DNA of 56,541 bases from Ignavibacteria bacterium (GCA_016929695.1 JAFGII010000004.1:1-56541); one strand, 5' to 3'; shown: positions 8,600 to 18,276, numbered from the stretch's first letter. Translations and numbers: made by a program. The notes: generated by a model not told the origin, from the letters alone.

Positions 8600-8644
8600 T
8601 AGAAATTCCTGAATTAAATAATTTAATTAAAACTAAATAATTAC

Positions 8645-10762
8645 ATGAAAACAAATATATTCATTTGTATTTTAGTTTTATTTCTTTCAGTTTTATGTAT
8701 ATCGGATGTTTACTCACAGGAAGAACCGATTGACTCCAATTATACAACTGAAGAAATAATTATAACAGGAACAAGGACATTGAAAAAAATTATTGATATC
8801 CCGTTTTCCGTAGAAAGGATTGCTCAAAGAGATATTACAAAAGTTACGGGTATCGGTATAAATTTTATGTTCCAGACAATTCCCGGAATATTTACACAAT
8901 CAAGATACGGGAATCACGACGTGAGAATTTCAATCCGCGGTTTCGGAAGCCGTTCAAACACCGGAATCAGAGGAGTCAGGATACTTCAGGATGATATTCC
9001 CGAATCCGAACCCGACGGTCAGACAAGAATTGAATGCATAGATTTCAATGCACTAGGGGCGATTGAAATCGTCAAAGGTAATGCATCTTCACTATATACA
9101 AATGCTCCCGGAGGCGTAGTGAACTTTAAATCTGACCTTTATTTTACCAAACCTTTTGTCTCACTGCATAACGAATTCGGTTCATACGGATTAAGGCAGA
9201 ACGGATTTAAGGTTGGAGTAATTAATGAAGATTTAAGATTCCTCCTTACATACAGTTACCGAAACTATGACGGATACAGAGAACACAGTCAGGAATATCA
9301 GAACATAACGAATTCAGTAATCGAAACATATTTGTCAAGAGGTACTAAACTATCGGTATTACTCAATTCCGCAATAGGTACAATTAAGCTTCCCGGTTCG
9401 TTGAACAAAGCAAATTATAATTCAGACCCGAACACGGCAAATCCCACCGACCTATCAAGAGATTCCAAAAGGATTTCAAGAAAAGGAAGGCTCGGAATTC
9501 GATTCAATACTTTATTCGGGAAATATAACGAAAATGAAATTGAGGTAACAGGATACGGTGCTTTAAAGGATTTCGACAGAACTGCGAGAACATATAGAAT
9601 TTTTGCCCGTTACGGAATCGGCGGAGGATTCAGATATATAAATCGTATGGATATTGCTAATTTCAGCAATGAATTTTCAGTCGGCAGTGACGTATATTAT
9701 CAAACAGGTCCAATTACAGAATACCAGAATATTAACGGAACAAAAGGCGACCAGTTACTTGCACAAACAGACGAAACTATATCCAATGTCGGTTTTTATT
9801 TTCAGGACCAGTTTTCTATCATCCAGAATAAATTAGATGTACTTGTTACAGGAAGGTACGACAATGTCTTGTTCGACCAGAAAGATATGCTTTTAGGTGT
9901 GAAAAGTGCAAACAGGGGTTTTGATAAATTTACTCCCAAAATCGCACTGAACTACAAATTCACGCAGGGTATTGCTGCCTTTACATCATATGGTTTAGGA
10001 TTTGACACGCCCGCAGGAAATGAACTGGATAATTATCCGTTCTCATCCGATAACGGTGACGGATTGCTGAATCCGGATTTAAATCCGCAGACTTCTAACA
10101 ATTTTGAAGTCGGTATTAAAGCGAATGTTCCAACCGGGCAGAGAAACTTTTTAAAAAGCACTTATGTGGAATTAACATTCTATAACCTTTCCATAAATAA
10201 CGAAATCATACCCTTCGTTGTTGATAATACTGTATTTTACCGTAATGCTGCAAAAACAAACAGAACCGGAGCGGAATTTGGATTAAAAACCGAAATTGTT
10301 AAAGGGCTGACTCTCAGGTCTGCATACACTTATAATGATTTCAAATACAAAGATTATGTTGCAAGAATAATAGACGCAAATGGAATTATTACTGATACAA
10401 AATATGAAGATAATATTGTCCCTTCTGTTCCAAAGCATAACATTTCGGTTGACCTTATGTATGAATACAATTTCAGTCAACACGTAAGAGCATTTATCAA
10501 AGGTAACTACCATTATATTGACAAAATGTATGTAAACGATGCAAATACTGAAAACGCCGAAGCATATTATCTTCTGAATTCAATGCTGGGGATTGATATA
10601 TCATATAAAGGTATAAGTCTACTAGCGCACGCAGGAATTAACAATATTCTTGATAAGAAGTATGTGGCATTTATAAATATTAATGATGCAAACAACAGAT
10701 ATTATGAAGCAGGTCCGGAAAGCAATTTCTTCGGTACATTTAACATAGGATACACTTTTTAA
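8645..10762 (+). CDS. TonB-dependent outer-membrane receptor (FecA/siderophore-type)
   Basis: This 705-residue protein has a signal peptide (about 1-24) and then a TonB-box-like segment EEIIITGTR. The plug domain follows (about 50-165), with IRGFGSRSNTGIRGVRILQDDIPESEPDG, IEIVKGNASSLYTNAPGGVVNF. The remaining ~530 residues have the alternating pattern of a 22-strand barrel and end in the aromatic FNIGYTF, as barrel proteins do. The plug wording (RGFG, ILQD.IP..EPDG) is closest to FecA-like iron(III)-chelate receptors. It would take up a chelate or small molecule using the TonB-ExbBD energy source, none of which is encoded nearby. It follows the small anchored protein at 8078 and is closed by a hairpin at 10773-10808. 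Confidence 0.92.
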   Translation: MKTNIFICILVLFLSVLCISDVYSQEEPIDSNYTTEEIIITGTRTLKKIIDIPFSVERIAQRDITKVTGIGINFMFQTIPGIFTQSRYGNHDVRISIRGFGSRSNTGIRGVRILQDDIPESEPDGQTRIECIDFNALGAIEIVKGNASSLYTNAPGGVVNFKSDLYFTKPFVSLHNEFGSYGLRQNGFKVGVINEDLRFLLTYSYRNYDGYREHSQEYQNITNSVIETYLSRGTKLSVLLNSAIGTIKLPGSLNKANYNSDPNTANPTDLSRDSKRISRKGRLGIRFNTLFGKYNENEIEVTGYGALKDFDRTARTYRIFARYGIGGGFRYINRMDIANFSNEFSVGSDVYYQTGPITEYQNINGTKGDQLLAQTDETISNVGFYFQDQFSIIQNKLDVLVTGRYDNVLFDQKDMLLGVKSANRGFDKFTPKIALNYKFTQGIAAFTSYGLGFDTPAGNELDNYPFSSDNGDGLLNPDLNPQTSNNFEVGIKANVPTGQRNFLKSTYVELTFYNLSINNEIIPFVVDNTVFYRNAAKTNRTGAEFGLKTEIVKGLTLRSAYTYNDFKYKDYVARIIDANGIITDTKYEDNIVPSVPKHNISVDLMYEYNFSQHVRAFIKGNYHYIDKMYVNDANTENAEAYYLLNSMLGIDISYKGISLLAHAGINNILDKKYVAFININDANNRYYEAGPESNFFGTFNIGYTF

Positions 10763-10772
10763 AAGCATTTAT

Positions 10773-10808
10773 ACTTGTTCCCTTCCGCATCTGCTGAGGG
10801 GAACAAGT
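10773..10808 (+). terminator. Hairpin after the TonB receptor gene
   Basis: ACTTGTTCCC (10773-10782) and GGGAACAAGT (10799-10808) are perfect reverse complements with a 16-base loop, 11 bases after the receptor stop codon. Only short U-rich sequence follows (TTATATT), so it may be a weak terminator or an mRNA-end stabiliser. Confidence 0.55.
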
Positions 10809-10825
10809 TATATTAAAGATTAAAC

Positions 10826-10837
10826 TGAACCAGTTCA
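10826..10837. promoter_or_regulatory. Short palindrome upstream of the second Asp-box gene
   Basis: TGAAC-CA-GTTCA is a 12-base dyad 35 bases before the ATG at 10873. It has operator-like size and position, but a palindrome this short may be chance. Confidence 0.2.
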
Positions 10838-10872
10838 ATAAGTTATTTGTTATTAAATATTAAATAAAACAT

Positions 10873-12492
10873 ATGAAAAAGATATTAATTGTCATACTTC
10901 TCCTGACTGCGATACTATCGTCATCGGCTCAAAATACAAATTCAGGTTATATATTTGCTCCGAATTTCAGAATATTGCCTTCCAATGTAACAGCACAGTA
11001 CGAGACGGATATAACCCGTCATGCGACTAATCCCTTATTAATGTTTGCAAGTGCAAGTACTATTAATACATTAACAAGTTTCAGAAGTGAAGGTGTTTAT
11101 GTATCAACAAACGGAGGTATGAACTGGTTTGGTTCCGATACAATTTTTGCCGTACCGTTATTCAATCACGGTGGCGATCCCGGACCGATAATTGACTTCA
11201 ACAACAGATTTATTTTCGTTCATCACGGAATACTGATAAACGGAATATTTGCACATTACTCGACCAATATGGGAGCAAACTGGACAAATGCTTATACGAT
11301 TGCAACAGGTGATATGGATAAAGGAAATGATATAGTGTATGATGTATCATCTTCAAGTCCTTATTTCGGGAGAATTTATGTATCATTTGTTTTTCTTACT
11401 CCGCCTTTTTATGTAAGATATTCATATACATCAAACAGCGGTGAGAGCTGGTCCCCAGGTACAATCATCAATAATCCACCCCAAAGATGTCAAGGAGCAG
11501 AAATAAGAACTGATTTAAGCGGAAATGTATTTGTATCATGGGGTTCTGTTATAAATATATCACCGTTTACCGAGGATTATATCGGATTTGCACGTTCATC
11601 CAACGGAGGGTCAAGCTGGACAGTAAACGAAAACGCTGCTGATATAAACGGAATTGCGGGGAGACTGCAGCAGAAAGGGAATGTTGCTGTTAACGGACTG
11701 CCGAGAATGGATGTAGATATGACGAACGGTCCAAGGTCGGGATGGATATATATAATTACAACTGAAAGGAATCTTGCTCCTGCCGGTAGTGACCCAGATG
11801 TCATTTTAAGAAAATCCACCAACGGGGGTGTTTCGTTCCAACCACCTGTTAGAGTAAATCAGGATGCCGTCAACAACGGGAAGACACAGTTTTATCCCTG
11901 CATAAGAATTGATGAAGGCGGGGGTGTCAATATTATCTATTATGATGACAGGAATACAGCAATAGATTCAACGGAAGTATTTTTATCCCGTTCAACTGAC
12001 GGAGGAGTTACATTCACAGATTATGTAATAAGCGACCACAGATTCGCGCCTAAATCAATTGCAGGTGCCGGTGCCGGATTTATGGGTGACAAGATAGGTC
12101 TGACCTCGGGAAATAACAAACTCAATGCGGTCTGGATGAGTGATATTACGGGTATATTTCAGGCATGGGGGTGCATAATAGATTTGAATGAAATCGGAAT
12201 TAAAAAATTAAGCAATGAAATACCCATAAATATAGAATTAAAGCAGAATTATCCGAATCCGTTTAATCCTGAAACAAATATAGAATTCTCACTCCCTAAC
12301 AGTGATTTAGTGAACCTATCTATATATGATATTAACGGTAAATTAATTTCAACTATACTTAATCAGAAAGTCGAATCAGGATATTATAATTATAAATTCA
12401 TCGCACCACCTAACCTTTCAAGCGGAATTTATTTCGTCACATTAAAAACATTATCCGAAAGATTGACCAGAAGCATCGTGTTGATGAAGTGA
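10873..12492 (+). CDS. Secreted Asp-box (BNR) propeller protein with type IX sorting domain
   Basis: This 539-residue protein has a clear signal peptide (MKKILIVILLLTAILSSSAQ). At least six Asp-box-like motifs follow: STNGGMNWFG, STNMGANWTN, TSNSGESWSPG, SSNGGSSWTV, STNGGVSFQP, STDGGVTFTD. They predict a propeller of the sialidase fold. The tail (from about residue 455) is a Por/type IX sorting domain with LKQNYPNPFNPETN and ending SIVLMK. It shares its whole layout with the protein at 2525-4123, so the two look like paralogues. Whether it is a glycosidase or a binding propeller cannot be told; no catalytic set is assignable. It stands alone between the TonB receptor and the convergent truB. 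Confidence 0.86.
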   Translation: MKKILIVILLLTAILSSSAQNTNSGYIFAPNFRILPSNVTAQYETDITRHATNPLLMFASASTINTLTSFRSEGVYVSTNGGMNWFGSDTIFAVPLFNHGGDPGPIIDFNNRFIFVHHGILINGIFAHYSTNMGANWTNAYTIATGDMDKGNDIVYDVSSSSPYFGRIYVSFVFLTPPFYVRYSYTSNSGESWSPGTIINNPPQRCQGAEIRTDLSGNVFVSWGSVINISPFTEDYIGFARSSNGGSSWTVNENAADINGIAGRLQQKGNVAVNGLPRMDVDMTNGPRSGWIYIITTERNLAPAGSDPDVILRKSTNGGVSFQPPVRVNQDAVNNGKTQFYPCIRIDEGGGVNIIYYDDRNTAIDSTEVFLSRSTDGGVTFTDYVISDHRFAPKSIAGAGAGFMGDKIGLTSGNNKLNAVWMSDITGIFQAWGCIIDLNEIGIKKLSNEIPINIELKQNYPNPFNPETNIEFSLPNSDLVNLSIYDINGKLISTILNQKVESGYYNYKFIAPPNLSSGIYFVTLKTLSERLTRSIVLMK

Positions 12493-12549
12493 TGAAGATT
12501 TTTTCTTTTAACATTTGACCCCTATGGAATCGTTTTTTTCATATTGATT

Positions 12550-13188
12550 TCAGACTATTCTGTAATTTATCCCCTGTATATTACTATCCATATTATTAAC
12601 CGTGAAATTACCTATTCTTATACGTCTTAGCATTTTCAAGTATCCGCCACATCCGAGTTTTTTCCCGAAATCGTTAGCAAGAGTTCTGATGTATGTTCCT
12701 TTACTGCACACTACTCTGAAAAAAACTTCAGTTTCGTTAATTCTCCGAATCTCGAATTCCTTTATGAAAATCTTTCTTGGTTTTACATCAATTATTTTTC
12801 CTTCTCTTGCAAATTTATACATTGGTTTACCCCTATGCTTCAATGCGGAATATATTGGCGGTGTTTGTTCGATCTCACCTCTGAATTCTGATGTAAGCGA
12901 ATATAATAATTCATCATTTATATAACCCGTATCTTTTAAATTTTCTTCGCCCGATTCAGTGTCGTAAGTCTTTGTAACTGCCCCTATTCTGATTATACCT
13001 TCATATTCTTTCTCCATACCCATAAAATCATTTATTCTTTTCGTCATCGAATCCGTACAAATAATTAATAAACCCGTAGCCTTAGGATCCAGAGTTCCTG
13101 CATGTCCGACTTTAATAACTTTGAAATATTTTTTGATGATATAAACCACATCAGCACTAGTCAGATTCAGAGGCTTATCCGCAAGAAT
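12550..13188 (-). CDS. truB: tRNA pseudouridine-55 synthase TruB (start codon non-canonical)
   Basis: TruB converts U55 in the T-loop of tRNAs to pseudouridine. The motif VGHAGTLDPKATGLL carries the catalytic Asp (GTLDP), and KGTYIRTLANDFGKKLG is the later family motif. The first standard start codon (GTG, 13149) falls inside the protein. The same frame upstream encodes ILADKPLNLTSADV, the conserved N-terminal KPxGxTS segment, so translation must begin earlier. Back to the in-frame TAA at 13236-13234 there is no ATG, GTG or TTG. The best candidates are ATT (13188, used here) or ATA (13191). It is the last gene of rimP-nusA-infB-rbfA-truB, with the rbfA stop at 13208. A sequencing error is the alternative explanation. 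Confidence 0.93.
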   Translation of the reverse strand: MLADKPLNLTSADVVYIIKKYFKVIKVGHAGTLDPKATGLLIICTDSMTKRINDFMGMEKEYEGIIRIGAVTKTYDTESGEENLKDTGYINDELLYSLTSEFRGEIEQTPPIYSALKHRGKPMYKFAREGKIIDVKPRKIFIKEFEIRRINETEVFFRVVCSKGTYIRTLANDFGKKLGCGGYLKMLRRIRIGNFTVNNMDSNIQGINYRIV

Positions 13189-13207
13189 TATTTTATTTGA
13201 GTAATTA

Positions 13208-13564
13208 TTAAGGATTTGTATTTTCGTTTTTCTTTAAATCGTTCAAAATCTTAAAGACTCTCTCCGCAGTATCCAGAGTATCGTCGTAATAAAAATGAAT
13301 ATCCGGTATATATTTTACACTTAATTGTTTTCCTAGCATAAACCTGATATGTTTTTTCCTGAAATTCAATCTATCAATACATTTATCATTTGATTCTTTA
13401 TTCCCGAGTAAAGTCACATATATTTTTGCATTTTTTAAATCAGGAGAGAGTACAACTTTGGATATTGTAACAAGACCGATATTAATCTCTGAAAGGTCTT
13501 TTGACATCGCTGTATTCATTTTATGTTTAATATCTTCTGCTACTTTTTCAACTCTGTATGCCAT
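13208..13564 (-). CDS. rbfA: Ribosome-binding factor A
   Basis: This 118-residue protein matches the usual RbfA size and pattern: MAYRVEKVAEDIKHKM at the start, VTISKVVLSPDLKNAKIYVTLLG with the central strand pair, and HIRFMLGKQLSVKYIPDIHFYYDDTLD near the end. RbfA is a KH-like cold-shock factor that binds the immature 30S subunit and helps 16S rRNA 5'-end processing and helix 45/44 placement. It lies 23 bases after infB and shortly before truB, the standard operon order in bacteria. Confidence 0.96.
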   Translation of the reverse strand: MAYRVEKVAEDIKHKMNTAMSKDLSEINIGLVTISKVVLSPDLKNAKIYVTLLGNKESNDKCIDRLNFRKKHIRFMLGKQLSVKYIPDIHFYYDDTLDTAERVFKILNDLKKNENTNP

Positions 13565-13587
13565 ATCCTTTAATTAAAATTCGATTA

Positions 13588-16500
13588 TTAATTTGTCCCG
13601 AATACTAATTTTTTCTTAGTTTCAATTAATTTAAAACTTTCAATAATATCACCGACCTTGATATCATTGAAGTTTTCCAGTCCTATTCCGCACTCATATC
13701 CTGCTTCAACTTCTCTCACATCGTCTTTTAATCTTTTTAAAGAACTTATTGCTCCATCATATATTATAAGACCTTCCCTAAGAAGTCTGACTTTATTATT
13801 CCTTGATATTTTTCCGTCCTGAACGTAACATCCCGCAACATTGCCTATTTTTGGAACTTTAAATATTTCTCTTATTTCTACAGTCGCAGTAACTTCCTCT
13901 GAAATTTCGGGTTCAAGCATACCTTCAAGCGCCTGCTTAATTTCCTCGATTATTTTAAATATTACATTATATATTCTGATATCAATCTTATTTTTTTCGG
14001 CAAGTTTTCTTGCGTTCAGGTTCGGTCTGACGTTGAATCCGATTACAATAGCATTAGATGCTTCAGCAAGTAAAATATCAGATTCGCTTATTTGTCCGAC
14101 AGCTTTATGAATTACATTCAGTTTAGTTTCGCTTGTTGTCAGTTTCATTAAAGAATCAGAAATTGCTTCTGCGGAACCATCTGTATCTGCTTTGATAATA
14201 ATGTTAAGGTCAACCTGCTTGCCTTCTTTAATCTGTCTGGAAATATCATCAAGTGTGGCGAATTTTATTTGTCTGAAATCTTGTTCGCGCTTCAACTGCT
14301 GTCTCTTCAAGGCAATATCTCTTGCCATACTTTCATTCTCTAAAACAGCAAAAACATCGCCTGCCTGCGGTAAGCCGTCAAATCCGAGTATCTGCACGGG
14401 TGTTGAGGGACCTGCAATTTCGATTTTTCTGTCCCTTTCATCAAACATAGCACGGACTCTTCCTGAATACAATCCTGCAAGAAATACATCACCGACTCTT
14501 AACATGCCTTTTTGCACGAGTAAAGTTGCCATAGCACCTCTGCCTTTATCTAATTTCGATTCAAGTATAACACCTTTTGCTCTTCTGTCAGGATTAGCTT
14601 TAAGATCAAGGACTTCCGCTTCAAGCAGAATTTTATCAAGCAACGTATCAATATTTTTCCCAAATTTTGCAGAAATTTCCACAGATTGATATTTGCCGCC
14701 CCAGTCTTCTACAAGAATATTTTTTTCCGACAACTGCTGCCGGATTCTGTCCGAATTTGCATCGGGCTTATCAATTTTATTTATCGCAACAATAATCGGC
14801 ACATTTGCCGCTAGAGCATGGTTGATTGCTTCAACTGTTTGCGGCATCACGCTGTCATCAGCGGCAACAACAAGAACAACTATATCTGCTGCCTGACCGC
14901 CTCGTGCACGCATTGCAGTAAATGCTTCGTGCCCCGGCGTATCAAGAAACGTAATTTCTTTGCTGCCGTCAAGATTTACTTTATATGCACCTATATGCTG
15001 AGTAATTCCACCTGCTTCACCTGCGACTACATTTTCTTTCCTTATATGGTCAAGCAGGGATGTTTTACCATGGTCAACGTGCCCCATAACAGTAACAACA
15101 GGAGGTCTAAATTTAAGTGTCTCCGGTTGGTCAAAATCATTTTCAATTATTTCTTCCTGATATTCTTTTTGGAATTCAATTTTAAATTTAAATTCATCAG
15201 CAATAATTTGAATTAAATCCCGGTCCAATCTCTGATTAATTGTAACCATCATACCCATCTGTAAAAATTTTGATACAATCTCGCTGGCATTAATATTCAT
15301 TAAATTTGCAAGTTCCATCGTTGTTAAGAATTCCGTTACATTCAGGATATTCTTTCGCGCTTCGTTTACTTCTGCAATTATTTTTTCCTGCTCAAGTCTT
15401 TCTTTTTTCTTTTTCCTTCTCAATATTGACCTTGCAGAAATACCGGCATCCTCTTCCATCTTCTGATATGTTTCCCTAATTGCATCTTCAATTTCTTCTT
15501 TAGAATATTCTCTGTTTTTGCTCTTTGCTAATTTACTTTTCCTTTTCTTTTCGTAATCTGTTTCAGTTTTTTTCTTGTCTTTCTTGTCAACTATCCTTTT
15601 GTCTTTCTTATCCTTAACCTTACCTTCGCCATGGAATGTTACTTTAACTTTCGTATGTCCTTCAGAACCGCTTTCTGTATCTTTATCTGTTTTTTTACCC
15701 TTGTTTACGTCACTAATACTTATCTTAACATTTTTAGATTTATGTTTTTTAAATTTCCCGGTTTCACCTCGCTTTTCGGTACGCTTTCGTTCTGATTCCT
15801 GAGCTTTATCATATGTTTTATCTGACTTAGCAGAAGATTTTTCATCATATCTATCAGGATATTTTTTTAGATGCTGACCGCTTTTTTTACCGGAAATTTG
15901 TTTTTCATCTTTGTGTTTTTCCTTCTGATCGGATTTAAATTTTTCTTTTTTTGTATCACTCTGTTGTTTATCAAAATATTTTGCTTTTCCGGTTCTTAAG
16001 GAAGTATCTTTTTTAAACCGGGATTCCGTTTTCTTTAAATCTTCAGTTCCCTGCTTTTTCTCTTTCCATTGTTTTTGGTCGCTTTTTACCTTACTCGATA
16101 TTTGTTTCTCAGTTTCAGATTTTTTGTGTTTTAAGGAATGAACTTTCTTTTCCTCTGTTTTTTCCCTCTCGCGAAGTTTTCGAGCTTCCTGTTCCTTTGC
16201 TTCTTTCTCTCTCTCACGCTGCTGTTTCTGTTTCTCGTAAAGTTTTTCGAGTTTCTCTTTCTTCGATTTTTCTTCCTGTTCTTTCTGCTCTCTCTTTAAT
16301 ACTTTTTCCCGTTCTAAAAATGCCAGCAATTCCTGCTTGCGCTTTTCCTCTTCCTGCCTGCGTAAATTTTCCTCTATATTTTTTCTTAATCTTTCCTCCT
16401 CTTCTCTCTTTATTTTTTCCTCTTCTTCTTTCTTTTTCTGAACTTCGGCTTCCGATATTTCTACTTTATTCTTCGTTGCAAATTCAACTACTTTCTTCAG

Positions 16501-16701
16501 GTGTTTTCCGCGACCTTCTATGTCTTTTTTAAAATGAGTAATTACTTTTGCGACTATCTCAGGCTCAAGATTAGTATTCACCGTTACTTTCTCCAGTCCC
16601 AGCGTATTTAAATATGCGATAACATCATCTTTGGGTCTGTTTATTTCCCTGATGAGTTTAAAAACTTTCTGTCTCGTAGGTATCTTTTCGTTTCCTGCCA
16701 T
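13588..16701 (-). CDS. infB: Translation initiation factor IF-2
   Basis: This is a long IF-2 of 1037 residues. The N-terminal ~450 residues are highly charged Lys/Glu-rich low-complexity and coiled-coil-like sequence (many KEREK/EEEE runs) after an IF2-N segment (residues 1-55). A second IF2-N domain (ILNVTEFLTTMELANLMN) follows. The G domain starts near residue 540 with GHVDHGKTSLLDHIR, DTPGHEAF and NKIDKPD, in order. Domains II-IV complete the protein, including VNLNIIIKADTDGSAEAI-like sequence and the C-terminal fMet-tRNA-binding barrel. IF-2 brings initiator tRNA to the 30S subunit and promotes 50S joining using GTP. It sits 9 bases after nusA. Confidence 0.98.
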   Translation of the reverse strand: MAGNEKIPTRQKVFKLIREINRPKDDVIAYLNTLGLEKVTVNTNLEPEIVAKVITHFKKDIEGRGKHLKKVVEFATKNKVEISEAEVQKKKEEEEKIKREEEERLRKNIEENLRRQEEEKRKQELLAFLEREKVLKREQKEQEEKSKKEKLEKLYEKQKQQREREKEAKEQEARKLREREKTEEKKVHSLKHKKSETEKQISSKVKSDQKQWKEKKQGTEDLKKTESRFKKDTSLRTGKAKYFDKQQSDTKKEKFKSDQKEKHKDEKQISGKKSGQHLKKYPDRYDEKSSAKSDKTYDKAQESERKRTEKRGETGKFKKHKSKNVKISISDVNKGKKTDKDTESGSEGHTKVKVTFHGEGKVKDKKDKRIVDKKDKKKTETDYEKKRKSKLAKSKNREYSKEEIEDAIRETYQKMEEDAGISARSILRRKKKKERLEQEKIIAEVNEARKNILNVTEFLTTMELANLMNINASEIVSKFLQMGMMVTINQRLDRDLIQIIADEFKFKIEFQKEYQEEIIENDFDQPETLKFRPPVVTVMGHVDHGKTSLLDHIRKENVVAGEAGGITQHIGAYKVNLDGSKEITFLDTPGHEAFTAMRARGGQAADIVVLVVAADDSVMPQTVEAINHALAANVPIIVAINKIDKPDANSDRIRQQLSEKNILVEDWGGKYQSVEISAKFGKNIDTLLDKILLEAEVLDLKANPDRRAKGVILESKLDKGRGAMATLLVQKGMLRVGDVFLAGLYSGRVRAMFDERDRKIEIAGPSTPVQILGFDGLPQAGDVFAVLENESMARDIALKRQQLKREQDFRQIKFATLDDISRQIKEGKQVDLNIIIKADTDGSAEAISDSLMKLTTSETKLNVIHKAVGQISESDILLAEASNAIVIGFNVRPNLNARKLAEKNKIDIRIYNVIFKIIEEIKQALEGMLEPEISEEVTATVEIREIFKVPKIGNVAGCYVQDGKISRNNKVRLLREGLIIYDGAISSLKRLKDDVREVEAGYECGIGLENFNDIKVGDIIESFKLIETKKKLVFGTN

Positions 16702-16710
16702 TTGTAAAAT

Positions 16711-17799
16711 TTATTGTTTGTTTTTTAATTCCGAAGAAATTTCTTCATACTGCTTGGGGTCGATTTCTTTATCGTCTCTCAACACATCTATCTGATAGCC
16801 TGTCAATCGTGAAGCAAGTTTTATGTTTTGTCCGTTTTTCCCTATAATTAAACTTATCTGGTCTTCTTCTGCTTTTAATTTCGCCGTCTTGTTAGCAGTG
16901 TCCACATATATGTCCTGTATTTTTGCAGGTGCAAGTGAACGAGCGATATATAATGCTATATCATCAGTAAAATTAATTACATCAATATTTTCATTGCTTA
17001 ATTCCCTTACGATGGCGTGAATTCTCATTCCTTTCATTCCGACACACGCACCAACAGCATCTATTCTATCATCATTTGAATATACAGCAATTTTCGCTCT
17101 TTCGCCCGGGTCCCGTGCAATTGATTTAATTTCAATTATGTTATCATAAATTTCCGGAATTTCAACTTCGAATAATTTATACAAGAACTGGTCTTCAGCC
17201 CGGGATACAACTATTGACGGCGGACCGGACGATTTCTTTTCGACACTCTTAATTATTGCTCTTACTGTATCGCCTTTTCTGTATTTTTCTTTTAATATTT
17301 GTTCGGACTTTGGATAAATTACTTCATTACCGTTATGCACAAGAAGTATAGAGTTTGATTTAACCTGATATACTTCTCCGAGAATAATCTCACCTACTAA
17401 GTCTTTATATTTGTTAAAAGTAACTTCTTTGTCAATTTCTCTGATTTTCTGATATAAATTTTGTTTTAAATTTAATACCTGCCTTCTGCCGAAATCTTCG
17501 ATTGGTAATTCTTCAACAAATTCTTCTCCTATTTCAAGTTCTTCACCCGATTTTTCTTTTGCAGTTTCAACATCAATTTCTGTATTAGGGTCATTTACTT
17601 CGGCGACTACATTTTTATATAAGAATATCTCAATATTTCCTTTCTCCATATTCACTATTATCTCGAAATTCGCTTCTGTCCCGTATTTTTTTTCCATCAT
17701 TTTAGTAAATGAATCCTTGATTACACTTTCAAGGATGTCCTTGTCAATATTTTTTGTTTTGGCTAACTGCGCAAATGCTTCAAATATTTCAGACCTCAT
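16711..17799 (-). CDS. nusA: Transcription termination/antitermination factor NusA
   Basis: This 362-residue protein has the NusA order. The N-terminal RNA-polymerase-binding domain comes first (MRSEIFEAFAQLAKTKNID, to about 130). An S1 domain follows (VGEIILGEVYQVKSNSILLVHNGNEVIYP, about 135-200), then KH1 (GACVGMKGMRIHAIVREL) and KH2 (ISLIIGKNGQNIKLASRLTG). It ends soon after KH2, with no acidic C-terminal AR1/AR2 repeats as in E. coli (495 residues), which is normal for many bacteria. NusA modulates pausing, termination and antitermination. The start is 4 bases after rimP, and infB follows after 9 bases. Confidence 0.97.
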   Translation of the reverse strand: MRSEIFEAFAQLAKTKNIDKDILESVIKDSFTKMMEKKYGTEANFEIIVNMEKGNIEIFLYKNVVAEVNDPNTEIDVETAKEKSGEELEIGEEFVEELPIEDFGRRQVLNLKQNLYQKIREIDKEVTFNKYKDLVGEIILGEVYQVKSNSILLVHNGNEVIYPKSEQILKEKYRKGDTVRAIIKSVEKKSSGPPSIVVSRAEDQFLYKLFEVEIPEIYDNIIEIKSIARDPGERAKIAVYSNDDRIDAVGACVGMKGMRIHAIVRELSNENIDVINFTDDIALYIARSLAPAKIQDIYVDTANKTAKLKAEEDQISLIIGKNGQNIKLASRLTGYQIDVLRDDKEIDPKQYEEISSELKNKQ

Positions 17800-17803
17800 A
17801 TAT

Positions 17804-18268
17804 TTAAAATTTTAATTTTATTTTTGACTCTTTTATATTTTTAAAATCTATAACCATTATTTCGCTGCCGGAAGAATTCTTCTTTTTACCTTTTGTTTTT
17901 ACCAGTATAAGTTTTTCCTCTTCCATAACATTGTCAAGTGTTCCTGATATTCTTGTACAGTCATTTAATATTATCTCAATTTCTCTGCCCGTATGCTTTG
18001 GTAACTGTTCTATATATTTAAAAGACCTGTCGATTCCGGGTGATGATACCGTAATTTTTGAAAAATTTTCATTTAGTCCTTTTTCTTCTATCTTTTCCCA
18101 AATTAACCTATTTAAATTCGTTAGATCATTAAGACCTAATTTATTCCTGCTATCAACGAAAATTTCAGCAATCTTATTCTTCTTCTCACCTCTTATTTCA
18201 ATGCCAATAAGAAGATATTCGCTATTCTTAAATACTATATTAACAATATTTTTAATTGCTGTAATCAT
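17804..18268 (-). CDS. rimP: Ribosome maturation factor RimP
   Basis: The protein has 154 residues with the RimP pattern: an N-terminal half carrying FVDSRNKLGLNDLTNLNRLIWEKIE and the boundary motif ITVSSPGIDRSFKYIEQLPKHTGREIEI, then a C-terminal SH3-like barrel with GTLDNVMEEEKLILV and DFKNIKESKIKL. RimP helps assemble the 30S subunit. It is the first gene of the rimP-nusA-infB-rbfA-truB operon. A strong hairpin plus U-tract lies just 9-36 bases ahead of its start codon (18277-18304), suggesting that its transcription is attenuated or that the upstream DNA makes a separate RNA. Confidence 0.92.
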   Translation of the reverse strand: MITAIKNIVNIVFKNSEYLLIGIEIRGEKKNKIAEIFVDSRNKLGLNDLTNLNRLIWEKIEEKGLNENFSKITVSSPGIDRSFKYIEQLPKHTGREIEIILNDCTRISGTLDNVMEEEKLILVKTKGKKKNSSGSEIMVIDFKNIKESKIKLKF

Positions 18269-18276
18269 ATTTCTAT

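Noticed and set aside
13149-13149. GTG at 13149 as the truB start
   Set aside because: It would remove the conserved KPxxxTS segment encoded in frame just upstream.
14192-16532. Several plus-strand frames inside infB
   Set aside because: They are shadows of the Lys/Glu-rich infB gene in antisense.
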